A DNA stretch of 64,000 bases from Sphingobium soli (GTDB lineage: Bacteria > Pseudomonadota > Alphaproteobacteria > Sphingomonadales > Sphingomonadaceae), in contig NZ_JAJGNP010000014.1 in assembly GCF_020782245.1 (NCBI RefSeq), positions 54,191 through 118,190 on the forward strand. The letters run 5' to 3'. Shown in pieces: positions 1-7,557 of the stretch. Position numbers and translations under genes: made by a program. How positions within the stretch are numbered: position 1 is the first letter of the stretch; each line of letters starts with the position of its first letter. Below the pieces are notes generated by a model. The model saw only the letters and a program-made list of their open reading frames with translations. It was not told where the DNA came from and did no database searches.

Positions 1-478
1 GACGCTTAAGCGTCGCTGCGCGACGCGAGGGACGGGCCGACCACCGCCAGCTCTTTGGGTTAGCGCGGCGGTCGGCCCGTCCCTCATCGCGCGCAAAGGA
101 GACAGTTTCAATGGGTAGACCTAAGCTGCAACTATGCCGTCCCAGGCTGATGCTCGGCAAAGTCGCATTGGTCAGGACATTGGCGAGGATCGAATAATAG
201 GGCGGCCAGTGCTTGAAGCGCCTGGGCACGTAGCGGACGATCTCATAGGGAATCCCGCGCGCGTGCATCCACGCGGCGATCATCCGCTGATATTCGTAGG
301 TCTCGGGCTTCTCCGCGCCCGGATCGGCGCTCAGCACCAGGTCTGGCGCCTCGCCGCGCGCCTCGAGTTCGATCAGCAGCGCCGTGGAATCGACACCGAT
401 CCCATAGGCCAGGACCACGGGCGGCGGGGCGGCGACCAGAATGGTATCGACCGCTCGTCTGTTGCTTGGGATGTGCAT
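1..478 (-). CDS. PP-loop / PAPS-reductase-like protein, partial and probably broken
   Basis: The reading frame starts at an ATG at 478 and stays open to the window edge. Residues 21-32 read VVLAYGIGVDST, the nucleotide-binding PP-loop of the adenylyl-sulfate / PAPS reductase and N-type ATP pyrophosphatase superfamily. Later blocks (SADPGAEKPETYEY, ISLGRHSCSL) fit the PAPS-reductase-like proteins common on plasmids and phages. After about residue 119 (near base 122) the protein stops looking like the family and runs into a long hairpin, so I infer the 3' part was replaced by recombination. It would activate a substrate with ATP; the substrate is unknown. It lies 56 bases after the Mom-like gene, on the same strand. 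Confidence 0.6.
   Translation of the reverse strand, partial: MHIPSNRRAVDTILVAAPPPVVLAYGIGVDSTALLIELEARGEAPDLVLSADPGAEKPETYEYQRMIAAWMHARGIPYEIVRYVPRRFKHWPPYYSILANVLTNATLPSISLGRHSCSLGLPIETVSFARDEGRADRRANPKSWRWSARPSRRAATLKR
27..85. repeat. 21-bp inverted repeat (long hairpin)
   Basis: Arms at 27-47 and 65-85 match at 20 of 21 positions and are separated by 17 bases. The core is GAGGGACGGGCCGACC and its complement. The hairpin lies inside the part of the leftmost reading frame that no longer resembles the PP-loop family. It may be a terminator or part of a mobile-element junction. Confidence 0.75.
111..197 (+). other. Possible gene-start fragment at a recombination junction
   Basis: AAAGGAG sits about nine bases before an ATG at 111, which opens a 28-codon frame ending in TAA. 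The spacing looks like a genuine translation start, yet the frame runs at once into the antisense of the PP-loop gene. I read it as the front of a foreign gene cut off at the junction near 122. It is unlikely to make a functional protein. Confidence 0.3.
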
Positions 479-523
479 GGAGTTCTCGGCCTCGATCGCG
501 GCCCATCGCCGCAACCCTCAAGA

Positions 524-541
524 TCCCCCTCCCCTCATTCT
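524..541 (-). repeat. Purine-rich junction repeat, copy 1
   Basis: On the coding strand this reads GAATGAGGGGAGGGGGA and contains the TGA stop of the Mom-like gene. It is one of six copies of the form GARAGGGRAGGGGGA between minus-strand genes of the backbone. Confidence 0.6.
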
Positions 542-1371
542 CGGCCGGCTGTGCGGTTCTCGGCCTCGATGCGAAGATCGAACTGAAAGGTGGGGTGCGC
601 CAACGGCAGGGCCTTTGGATAGGGAAGTCGCGGCAGTGCGCGGCCGTGCCGGCGGGCTTCGCGGGTGAGCTCGAAGCAATAGGCGTAGAGACCCGGCTGC
701 TGATGGCGCACGAGATGGCGTTCGCGTTGCAGCCGCCAAAGCCATGTCGCAGGCATCTCCCCGAACTCCGGCCTGGGCAGGCCAAGCGAAACGAGCTGAT
801 CGATGGCGCCGGCATGGCCTCGCTCGCCAAGGCGGATCTTCGAGAGCGTGCGCCCCGCGATCGTTGTGTCGCCGGCGCGCAGGACGGTTCGCGGCCTCGT
901 AATGGCGCGGTGCGCCGCCGAGAGCGCGCAATAGACGCGGCCTATATGTCCGGCGCTTGGGTCGCTGTACGAAACCACGGCCTCGATTCCGGGCTTCTCG
1001 CGGCGCAGATGGCGAAAGGCCCGCGCGACGAAGAAGCTCTCCCCGTTCTGGGGCACGGCGTCTGTCAGGATCAGGCGGGCGAGCACGCAGCCGCGTAGCG
1101 GATCGGCAAAGCCGGTGTGCCGCGTGATTACGGCTCCGGTGGCCGGAACGGCGAAGACGGCGACGCCTTCCAGGACTGCCCCGGCGCCATAGAGCCCGAC
1201 CGCGAGCTGCGCCGCAGGATAGGTCGGCAGATAATGATGGCGGGCAATGAAAGCGCGCGCGGCATCGTGTCCGATGATCTCGACGGAATAGGATTTGGGA
1301 TCGATGACCGTGAGATCGCGGGCCCAGAGCGCCCGGCGCTCGCGCCAGCGCTGGCTGCGGCTCGTTTCCAT
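535..1371 (-). CDS. Mom-like GNAT-fold DNA-modification protein
   Basis: This 278-residue protein carries the block SYSDPSAGHIGRVY at 134-147 and HHYLP at 45-49. Both resemble the conserved blocks of phage Mu Mom and relatives, GNAT-fold enzymes that convert adenine in DNA to a methylcarbamoyl derivative and so protect it from restriction. The basic C-terminal half would suit DNA binding. It is followed by the PP-loop gene and sits in a plasmid block that also has a DpdA-like protein and ArdC, so an antirestriction role is a fair inference. The family assignment is from motif memory; the exact chemistry is unknown. The start is the first ATG; the gap to the upstream gene is 18 bases. Confidence 0.6.
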   Translation of the reverse strand: METSRSQRWRERRALWARDLTVIDPKSYSVEIIGHDAARAFIARHHYLPTYPAAQLAVGLYGAGAVLEGVAVFAVPATGAVITRHTGFADPLRGCVLARLILTDAVPQNGESFFVARAFRHLRREKPGIEAVVSYSDPSAGHIGRVYCALSAAHRAITRPRTVLRAGDTTIAGRTLSKIRLGERGHAGAIDQLVSLGLPRPEFGEMPATWLWRLQRERHLVRHQQPGLYAYCFELTREARRHGRALPRLPYPKALPLAHPTFQFDLRIEAENRTAGRE

Positions 1372-1389
1372 GTTTTGGATCCTCGAATG

Positions 1390-2673
1390 TTAGCGGGCGG
1401 CAAATCTCGTCGCCCCGCCGAACAGGCGGAGCGCGCGTGCCATCTCGTCGCGCAACCGGGCCTTGCTGCCGACGATGAGCGTCGGCGCGAGGGGTTTCCC
1501 GCCGGGGTCGATGAAGCCGTGCGCGAGGGTGCCGTCCTGTTCGATCGAGACGAGATGCCCCTTGCCGGGCGCCGGCCCCTGATAGCGCGCCGTCAGCTCG
1601 CCTAGCTTCGCAGTCAGGCCCTTGGTCGCCTTGGACCAACGGATGTGGCCAGCGCCGACATTGCTCCCGGCCTCGCGGCCTCGATCCATCCAGAGTTTCG
1701 CGTGCGCCTTGACCTGCAGCGGCGTGTTGCGCGTGCGTTCGCGATTCCGACAGGTTGGCAATGCGGCCGAATGGGTATCGAGAACCCGCAGATATTCGCC
1801 GTGCAGCGCGACAAGGATATCCTCGATGTCGATGCCGGCGAGGAGCGCGCGAAGCAGGTCCTCCTGCTCGGGACTGGCAATGAGCTCGTCGGCCCGCTCC
1901 GCCGTCAGTTCCTCGGCCTCGGGCTGCGCGGTCACACCGGATATGAAGCCCTTGGTGGCGGTGAGAATGATGGCGTGACCGCCGCAGCGGCCGCCTGTCT
2001 TACGATAGCGCTCCAAAATATCGCCTCGGCCGAGCGCCGCCGCCGGATGATCGCCCAGGATGATAACCCGCCGCGACCATGGTGTCGGTCGGGGCCGGTC
2101 GCTGGGTTTCGGCCAGTCCGAGGGTAGCGATCGCACCGCACCCCGCGACTGCATCGAGATGGGCGCTCGTTCGGCAGCGCGATTGGCCCGGCGCGCCGCG
2201 TCGAAGAGATCGTCAACGTCGCCGCCGCCGTCGGCGAACCCGCAGTCATAGGCCGGGCGTTCTGCGGCCTTGGACGGCGAACAATGGTTCCAACCTACAT
2301 GGGCCGCGTACCAGCCATCGGCATAGCGGATCGCGAGATTCCAGTCATAACCATAACGATCGCGTCCACGCAGGATCGCCGCATCGCGGTCATCACCGCG
2401 TCCTGAGACGGCGCGCTCCTCGGTGAAGCTGAAATTGCGCGCCTGGCGCTCGGCCTCGCTATGCGCGGCAATCGCGTCGTTGACGGGCTTCATCGCCTGG
2501 ACGCGCGCGCGGGTGCGCGCCATGCGATCTTCAGGTGAAGCCGTCGGCGCCAGGTCCGGAAAGTCGCGCCAGGCTTTCGCGATCGCTTCGGCATGTTCCG
2601 GTGCGCGGCCCCGGGCCAGCCAGGTGGCAGTCGAACAGGGGTCGAACTGCGGGATTTTTTCGACATGGATCAT
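1390..2673 (-). CDS. Hypothetical plasmid protein, 427 residues
   Basis: I do not recognise this protein. It is soluble, with no signal peptide or membrane segment. The N-terminal third is charged and rich in Ala and Arg (around 40-95). A middle block near 100-150 has several aromatic residues (GYDWNLAIRYADGWYAAHVG) and the C-terminal part has lysine-rich patches. It lies 20 bases downstream of another unknown gene and 18 bases before the Mom-like gene, all on the minus strand, so the three are probably one transcript. The long reading frame with steady high-GC third positions supports a real gene. Confidence 0.7.
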   Translation of the reverse strand: MIHVEKIPQFDPCSTATWLARGRAPEHAEAIAKAWRDFPDLAPTASPEDRMARTRARVQAMKPVNDAIAAHSEAERQARNFSFTEERAVSGRGDDRDAAILRGRDRYGYDWNLAIRYADGWYAAHVGWNHCSPSKAAERPAYDCGFADGGGDVDDLFDAARRANRAAERAPISMQSRGAVRSLPSDWPKPSDRPRPTPWSRRVIILGDHPAAALGRGDILERYRKTGGRCGGHAIILTATKGFISGVTAQPEAEELTAERADELIASPEQEDLLRALLAGIDIEDILVALHGEYLRVLDTHSAALPTCRNRERTRNTPLQVKAHAKLWMDRGREAGSNVGAGHIRWSKATKGLTAKLGELTARYQGPAPGKGHLVSIEQDGTLAHGFIDPGGKPLAPTLIVGSKARLRDEMARALRLFGGATRFAAR

Positions 2674-2693
2674 GTGGTCGGCCTCGGTCGAGA

Positions 2694-3338
2694 TCAGGCG
2701 AAGAGGCGCATCGGCTGTTCGACCGGCGGCGTGAGACGAAGGTCGCGCCGCAGACGGTCGGCGAAACGGTCGGGCGCCATGAGATCATTGACCGATGCCC
2801 AGTGATTGCGCGCGCCGCAGTGATCATCGCGGCCACGAACCCGGCGATAGAGGACTTCCCGGCCCGGGCCCGAACAGCCAAGCGAGAGCTGCACCCATGC
2901 TTCCTCGCCATGGAGCGTGATTTCGCCGGAAACCGCAGGGCCGCCCTTGCTGGAGCGGATGTCATAGGTTCCGTCGCATAGGCCCAGCGCGTCGGCGAGG
3001 CGCCGCATTGCGGTGCGGCCCTCCGAATGGAAGAGCCGCTTGGCGGCCTCGTCATGGCTCACGCCCCGATAGGCGAGGTTGCGCAGGACCGGCGTTCGGC
3101 GGATTTCGGCGATCTGGTCCATGCAGGTGCGCCGAAGCTCGAGATTGGACGGACGATCTTCGCACACTGCGCTGAGGTGGCGAACGAGCAGGATCACGGC
3201 GGGATCGGTTTCGGCGTCTTTGCCGGCGTTGCGGCAATCCTTGATCGCGGCTCCGATCGCGTGGAGGGTGGTGCCGACGGTGATCAGCGCGCTGGGGTCG
3301 AGCGCCTGCTGGTGGCGCATGGCGACGTCGTAAGTCAT
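2694..3338 (-). CDS. Hypothetical plasmid protein, 214 residues
   Basis: No family is recognised. The N-terminal half is mostly helical in character (VGTTLHAIGAAIKDCRNAGKDAETDPAVILL), followed by a basic segment near 90-120 (AAKRLFHSEGRTAMRRLADAL) that might be a helix-turn-helix, although this is not certain. The C-terminal half contains several Cys and Trp residues and ends in an Arg-rich stretch. It starts with an ATG 93 bases downstream of the ThiF-like gene and may be the distal part of the PRTRC transcript. A hairpin and a purine-rich repeat lie in the gap before it. Confidence 0.65.
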   Translation of the reverse strand: MTYDVAMRHQQALDPSALITVGTTLHAIGAAIKDCRNAGKDAETDPAVILLVRHLSAVCEDRPSNLELRRTCMDQIAEIRRTPVLRNLAYRGVSHDEAAKRLFHSEGRTAMRRLADALGLCDGTYDIRSSKGGPAVSGEITLHGEEAWVQLSLGCSGPGREVLYRRVRGRDDHCGARNHWASVNDLMAPDRFADRLRRDLRLTPPVEQPMRLFA

Positions 3339-3355
3339 GGGATGGCCCTCCGGTC

Positions 3356-3375
3356 TTGAGCGAAAATCCGCTCAA
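3356..3375. repeat. Intergenic hairpin, 7-bp stem
   Basis: TTGAGCG and CGCTCAA are separated by six bases, between the ThiF-like gene and the next minus-strand gene. There is no T-tract, so it is a weak terminator candidate. It lies next to a purine-rich repeat. Confidence 0.5.
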
Positions 3376-3382
3376 ACGGCCC

Positions 3383-3401
3383 TCTCCCCCTCCCCTTTCT
3401 C
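3383..3401 (-). repeat. Purine-rich junction repeat, copy 2
   Basis: The coding strand reads GAGAAAGGGGAGGGGGAGA, just after the stop of the ThiF-like gene. It matches the six-copy element. Confidence 0.65.
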
Positions 3402-3431
3402 CCGTGGCCGGCCTCGGGCTCGACCGAAGAT

Positions 3432-4190
3432 TCAAGCAGCGATCGGTAGCGGGATCGGCACGGCCTGCCCGGTGGCGATATTGATGAACGCGCCCGCGTG
3501 GCCGATCGATCCGCGGCCAACGAGATCGAAGAGAAGGGCCAGCGCGTGGCTCGCCACCACCCGGTTCACGAAAAGCGACTGGCGCTCGAGGGCTTCGGCC
3601 ATCGAGCACGACGGCGCGTCGTCGTCAGGCAGGCTCTCGTTCGCGACCTCGGGGAAATATTCGAGGACTGTCGGGAGGATCTGGTGCCCGGCCTCGGGCT
3701 CAGCGTTCGGGCAACCGATGATATATTGCCCGTCGCCAGCGCGGTTGCCGAGATCCAGCCAATAGGCCGGCGCATTCCTGGCCGAGGCGATGGCCGCACC
3801 GACGCTCCGGCGCGCCGATGCGGTATCGACACAAGTGATGACGATGTCGGTGCCGTCGAGCTTCGCGGCCTCGGGTGCCCGGCCATGCACCGCCGTCCAG
3901 GCCAGACCGTGGGCGAGATTGATCCGCTCGGTTAACGTCCGGGCCTTCGAGTTGCCGATGTCGCACCTGAAGAAGGGCTGCCGGCCAAGATTGGCCTCGC
4001 TGACGATATCGTCGTCGACGACGGTTACATCGAGCGAACGCGACGAAATCGCCCGCAGCGCCGTATCCAGCGAGGCGAGCCCCATCAGCATCTGCGCGCC
4101 GTTGCCGCCGCATCCCACAAGCACGATTTTGATCGCGCGGTTGCCGAGCGCCGCAGGCAGATAGTGGCGAAGGGGCGTCTCAGAGGTCAT
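3432..4190 (-). CDS. PRTRC system ThiF/E1-like protein (D)
   Basis: This 252-residue protein of the ThiF/MoeB/E1 adenylating family has the nucleotide loop GCGGNG at residues 26-31, followed by the acidic strand end DDDIVSEANLGRQPFF that in E1-like enzymes binds ATP and positions the second Arg. TCVDTASARR matches the usual CVD segment. Such enzymes adenylate the C-terminal glycine of ubiquitin-like proteins. I chose the ATG at 4190 because it overlaps the stop of the upstream JAB gene as ATGA; an in-frame start 57 bases further upstream is less likely. It is part of the PRTRC operon, in which the ubiquitin-like C protein is the obvious partner. Confidence 0.9.
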   Translation of the reverse strand: MTSETPLRHYLPAALGNRAIKIVLVGCGGNGAQMLMGLASLDTALRAISSRSLDVTVVDDDIVSEANLGRQPFFRCDIGNSKARTLTERINLAHGLAWTAVHGRAPEAAKLDGTDIVITCVDTASARRSVGAAIASARNAPAYWLDLGNRAGDGQYIIGCPNAEPEAGHQILPTVLEYFPEVANESLPDDDAPSCSMAEALERQSLFVNRVVASHALALLFDLVGRGSIGHAGAFINIATGQAVPIPLPIAA

Positions 4191-4840
4191 GATCGTCTCC
4201 TGAAAAAAGGGCTTCGCGGCAGCGGGAGGAACATCCCTCCGGCGCACAGTCGCGAGGCAAATGCGGGGCCGTCCGTATGACCCAGACGTCCGACAACCAG
4301 GGCGATCTTGGTCGCGTGCGCGTCGTCCGCGTCGTCGGTTGCGCTGAAGAAGGCCGCGCCGTGCCCATGGCTGTGAATGTCGCAGATGAGGTGATGGTGC
4401 GGCGGCAGCGCAGGCGGACGATAAGTGAGGTGTGACGGCGTCGCGCGGTCGATCTGGGGGAAGTCGACCCAGAATCGCCGATTAGCCTCATCCCAGAGGA
4501 TGAAGGCGGCGGCCTCGTTGGGCAGCGCGGCGCGAAAGTGCTCGAGGACTTGCCGCAGCAGCTCCGCCGGTATCAAGCCGCAACGCAGGTCCGCGCGGCG
4601 AACTCCAATGCTCCCGTAGGGCAGGTAGGCCGGGATCGGCGGTGTCACGGGCAGATCCAGAGCCAGCCAGGCCCGGCGCAAGATCAGGCAGACACCATCG
4701 CGGCCGATTGCGAGGCAGCTGCCTGCTCGGGCTTCGCGAACGGCCTCGATCGCGGGTGATCGCCCATCCGGCGGCACGGGATAGCAAGGCGCCTCCGCCA
4801 GTACCGCGGCGGCGGTCGGGTCTTCGGCGAGGGCAGTCAT
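4187..4840 (-). CDS. PRTRC system protein A, JAB/JAMM metalloprotease
   Basis: The 217-residue protein has a complete JAMM zinc motif: HSH at 156-158, then seven residues, S166, two residues and D169, with a candidate catalytic Glu upstream near 109. JAMM proteins cleave isopeptide bonds or trim ubiquitin-like proteins, so in this cassette it is the likely deconjugating or processing protease. The N-terminal 100 residues hold a PRTRC-A-type extension. It overlaps the B gene upstream and the ThiF gene downstream by four bases each, so translation is coupled. Confidence 0.9.
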   Translation of the reverse strand: MTALAEDPTAAAVLAEAPCYPVPPDGRSPAIEAVREARAGSCLAIGRDGVCLILRRAWLALDLPVTPPIPAYLPYGSIGVRRADLRCGLIPAELLRQVLEHFRAALPNEAAAFILWDEANRRFWVDFPQIDRATPSHLTYRPPALPPHHHLICDIHSHGHGAAFFSATDDADDAHATKIALVVGRLGHTDGPAFASRLCAGGMFLPLPRSPFFRRRS

Positions 4841-5667
4841 CGGCCGGACCTTCCGTAGATGAGGTCGCCGAGCGTCACTGGGTCGGCCTTGGCGGCGCCT
4901 CGCGGGGCGGTCTGGCGACGATCTCCGAGGAACGGCCTCAAGCGTTTGACCGGGAAGCGGGTCGCGCGGGTCGCTGCGAGGGTGTCCCAGAGACGCACGA
5001 GACCGCCCTTCCCCGTGATCGTCAGCTCCTGACCCGGATTCGGATGGGTCGACCAGGAGTCGAAAAGCGCGCGCTCGAACTCGGGAATGGCGGACACATC
5101 CAGCGATGTCGGCTTCGGAATGTTACCCCAGCAGAGGGAACCGTTGAGGAAGACGTTGAGGATCGGCGAATGAAGCAAGGCGGTTTCGGCCGCGGGCCGC
5201 TCGTTCCGCTCAAGCGCAAAGACTCCAAGCCGGCGCCGTGTGGCGACAAGGACGTGTGCCGGATAGGCAACCGGGACGATCGCGCGGCCGCCAAGCGCAC
5301 GCAGTCCAGCCAGTTTCGCCGAGAGGTCGAAATAGGCCGTCCTCACCTGTGCGGGCACCCACCAGACCAGCAGGTCGGGATGGGCGACAAGCACCGTTTC
5401 GGGGAGAATTTGCGGCGGGGCGACGCGGCCGAGCGCCTGCGACCAATGCCGCAGATGCGCCCGGGTCAAAGGCGTTCCAGCGGCGATGGTCGGCGCGCCG
5501 ATAGCGTCGTGCTCGATCTGATGGATGCTGGCGAATGCCTCGGCATCTTCGCCAGGGGTAAGATGCGAGCCGAGGCCGCGAGCCCCGTCGCTTCTGTAGA
5601 GCAGGATGGCGTTGGTCAGCATCATGCCGCCTGCGGTTCGCTCGAACTGCACGCAATGGTCAGTCAT
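4837..5667 (-). CDS. PRTRC system protein B, E2-like
   Basis: The 276-residue protein matches PRTRC-B: the segment YPAHVLVATRRRLGVFALER leads into RPAAETALLHSPILNVF and NGSLCWGN, with the Cys at residue 179. From memory this family has been placed in the E2 ubiquitin-conjugating fold (Prok-E2_D type), with that Cys as the presumed thioester site. I chose the ATG at 5667 because the protein then starts at the usual place, 10 bases after the stop of F; an upstream in-frame start at 5760 would overlap F. It probably passes the ubiquitin-like C protein from the ThiF-like E1 to a target. Confidence 0.85.
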   Translation of the reverse strand: MTDHCVQFERTAGGMMLTNAILLYRSDGARGLGSHLTPGEDAEAFASIHQIEHDAIGAPTIAAGTPLTRAHLRHWSQALGRVAPPQILPETVLVAHPDLLVWWVPAQVRTAYFDLSAKLAGLRALGGRAIVPVAYPAHVLVATRRRLGVFALERNERPAAETALLHSPILNVFLNGSLCWGNIPKPTSLDVSAIPEFERALFDSWSTHPNPGQELTITGKGGLVRLWDTLAATRATRFPVKRLRPFLGDRRQTAPRGAAKADPVTLGDLIYGRSGR

Positions 5668-5677
5668 GTCGGCCTCG

Positions 5678-6673
5678 TTATTCGGGAGGATAGAGTTCGA
5701 TGAGATGTTTGGCGGCCCGCAGCAGCCGCGCGCCGGCGGCGAGTGACGCATGCCAGACATCGATCGCGGTGGAGTGCGTCATTGGGCAAAGGCCCGTCAC
5801 GTCCATGAAACCATATTCCATGCCGTGACGCCCGACGTCGTCGACCTCGACCGCGAACTGTTCGACGGGAACGAGTGTCAGCGGCGGAAGCGGCGAACAT
5901 TCCTCGATACCGGGGACATATTCGTAGAGAACATCCATCTCGAGGCGCCAGGCGTGATGTTCGTCAGGCAAATTGGTGAGCGCCGCGTGGGCATCCCGCA
6001 ATTCGCGCAGAGCCCGACGAAGGGCAGTCGGTAACTTCGACGTGGGCGCTGCCCTCGCGGCGAGCATCCATTCTGGCCGCCTGGCGTTCATTTCGGACGG
6101 CATGGTCTGGGCCGCGATCTCGCTGTCGTCAGCCCCATGGAGCGCAACGAGGGCCTCGCGCGCAGCGGCGTCCTCGGTCTCGCCGTCCCAATAGTACATC
6201 GAGATGTTGTCGAAGAGGTCATCGTAGCAGAAGATCGGGAGAGCACTTCCGAGCGTGCGCTCGAGCACCCGATACGCAGCCGCGCGCCACGGGATCGGCC
6301 GCTTGCTGTCCTCGATCCATCCGAGATCGAGCTGCCCGACACTGTCGCAGACGATCGCGACCGCCGGCGCCCCGCAGGATTCGCCGTTGAGCACGACGAC
6401 GCGCAGGTCCGCGATCGTGCAGCTCCGCAAGCTTTCGAGGACCTCGGTCTGGAAGACCCGTTCGATATGTCGGCGCGCCTCAGGGCGCGTGCGGTGCACT
6501 GTCTCCTGCTCTTTCGAGGCGACCCAACTGCCGACGAGCTTATGGTGGGCCGCCAAAGGTCGATCGAACATCACCGGAATATCAGGGGAGATATGGACGG
6601 TCCGTCCTGCCAGATCAGCCGAGCGGAGGAAGGGAGAGTCCTGTGGGTGGCGGGATAGGATCGGCAGGACCAT
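5678..6673 (-). CDS. PRTRC system protein F
   Basis: The 331-residue product is assigned to PRTRC-F by position in the operon (after C, before B) and by its length. It has an N-terminal segment with PVMFDRPLAAHHKLVGSW, a central VVLNGESCGAPAVAIVCDS strand region and an acidic C-terminal half with conserved-looking Trp and Tyr residues. The molecular role of F is not known. The start is uncertain: an ATG at 6673 is chosen because the alternative at 6766 would overlap the small gene before it by 74 codons. No signal peptide or membrane segment is present. Confidence 0.8.
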   Translation of the reverse strand: MVLPILSRHPQDSPFLRSADLAGRTVHISPDIPVMFDRPLAAHHKLVGSWVASKEQETVHRTRPEARRHIERVFQTEVLESLRSCTIADLRVVVLNGESCGAPAVAIVCDSVGQLDLGWIEDSKRPIPWRAAAYRVLERTLGSALPIFCYDDLFDNISMYYWDGETEDAAAREALVALHGADDSEIAAQTMPSEMNARRPEWMLAARAAPTSKLPTALRRALRELRDAHAALTNLPDEHHAWRLEMDVLYEYVPGIEECSPLPPLTLVPVEQFAVEVDDVGRHGMEYGFMDVTGLCPMTHSTAIDVWHASLAAGARLLRAAKHLIELYPPE

Positions 6674-6839
6674 CCTCGCGCGTGCCCGCGTCGAGGATGA
6701 TCTTCGCATGGAGGGCCTGGGCTTGTTTGCTGCAGGCAGGCCGGGAGAGTTCGGAAGTGTTGCCATGGTCGTTCTCGATCCAATGGAGCAGCGTGCAGCG
6801 CGGTGCGGCGGGGATGGCCGCCATTTGAACGCGCGCCAT
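6615..6839 (-). CDS. Small hypothetical protein between PRTRC C and F
   Basis: A 74-codon frame starts with an ATG one base after the TGA of PRTRC-C and runs into the start of F by 59 bases. The product is MARVQMAAIPAAPRCTLLHW followed by a charged middle and a proline-rich tail. The tight junction suggests coupled translation. I do not recognise a family. It may be a real small PRTRC gene or a leader for F. Confidence 0.45.
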   Translation of the reverse strand: MARVQMAAIPAAPRCTLLHWIENDHGNTSELSRPACSKQAQALHAKIILDAGTREDGPADPIPPPTGLSLPPLG

Positions 6840-6840
6840 G

Positions 6841-7047
6841 TCAGCCCTTGGTGCCGACAGCTCGGCGATATTCGGTGACGTGGACACCGCCAGTAACCCC
6901 GGCATCGACCAGGTCGGCATTGAGGATCGCCGGGTAGAGGGTGGCGTGGTAGGCGCGCAGCCCCTGCGGGTCATTGGCAAGGTGCGGCGGCTGCGGGAGG
7001 TCGATACCGTCATAGCGGTAGACGCGGGCAAGATGGTCGATCTGCAT
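6841..7047 (-). CDS. PRTRC system protein C, ubiquitin-like
   Basis: This 68-residue protein is of the PRTRC-C (prokaryotic ubiquitin-like, beta-grasp) type, with the core LPQPPHLANDPQGLRAYHA followed by LYPAILNADLVDAGV. It ends in AVGTKG, so the last residue is already a glycine and could be adenylated without trimming. Together with the E1-like, E2-like and JAB genes downstream it makes a complete set for attaching and removing a small protein tag. It is preceded by E with a 45-base gap. Confidence 0.85.
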   Translation of the reverse strand: MQIDHLARVYRYDGIDLPQPPHLANDPQGLRAYHATLYPAILNADLVDAGVTGGVHVTEYRRAVGTKG

Positions 7048-7092
7048 CGGAATGTCCTTGTTGGAATTGCAAAGGGTGTCGGTTGCTTCCGA

Positions 7093-7524
7093 TCACCAGA
7101 GGCTGGCGGGCTCCTCCGATTTTGCATCGGCCGGCAGGGCGCCCGCCGCTGGCGCGGCCGGCGTGCTCGCTGCGACTACCGGCTTGGCGGGTGCCGATGC
7201 CGCCTTTGCCTTCGCCGCCTCCGCAGACGCCGCGCGCGCGGCCTCGGCCGCGTCCCGCTGGGTCGCGATCTGATCGGCAAGCGCCATGCGTGTGGCAATC
7301 AGCCCACCGAGCGCCCCCTCGGCGCCCTTCGCAAGCTCTGCATCGATCTCGGCGGCCGTCGCTGTGATCGAGATCGGACGCAGCTCGCCGGCCTCGGCCT
7401 TGTGCGTTTTGCCTTCGGCGACGCGGGGAATGATGATGAGGGTAACGACACCGTCATCGCCGGCGACAAGATCGAAGGCGAGCGAATAGCTGCCCAGCAT
7501 GGGCAGAAGATTGGTGATCAGCAT
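7093..7524 (-). CDS. PRTRC system protein E
   Basis: The 143-residue protein begins MLITNLLPMLGSYSLAFDL, typical of PRTRC-E, and continues with a beta-rich domain (VVTLIIIPRVAEGKT) and the segment LRPISITATAAEIDAELAKG. The C-terminal 60 residues are an Ala/Pro/Lys-rich, helical and disordered tail. The beta-rich domain resembles PRTRC-E proteins. The function is unknown. It lies between parB (33 bases upstream) and C. Confidence 0.85.
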   Translation of the reverse strand: MLITNLLPMLGSYSLAFDLVAGDDGVVTLIIIPRVAEGKTHKAEAGELRPISITATAAEIDAELAKGAEGALGGLIATRMALADQIATQRDAAEAARAASAEAAKAKAASAPAKPVVAASTPAAPAAGALPADAKSEEPASLW

Positions 7525-7557
7525 TGTGGGATTCCTTGATTGGAAAGTTGGGCGAGG

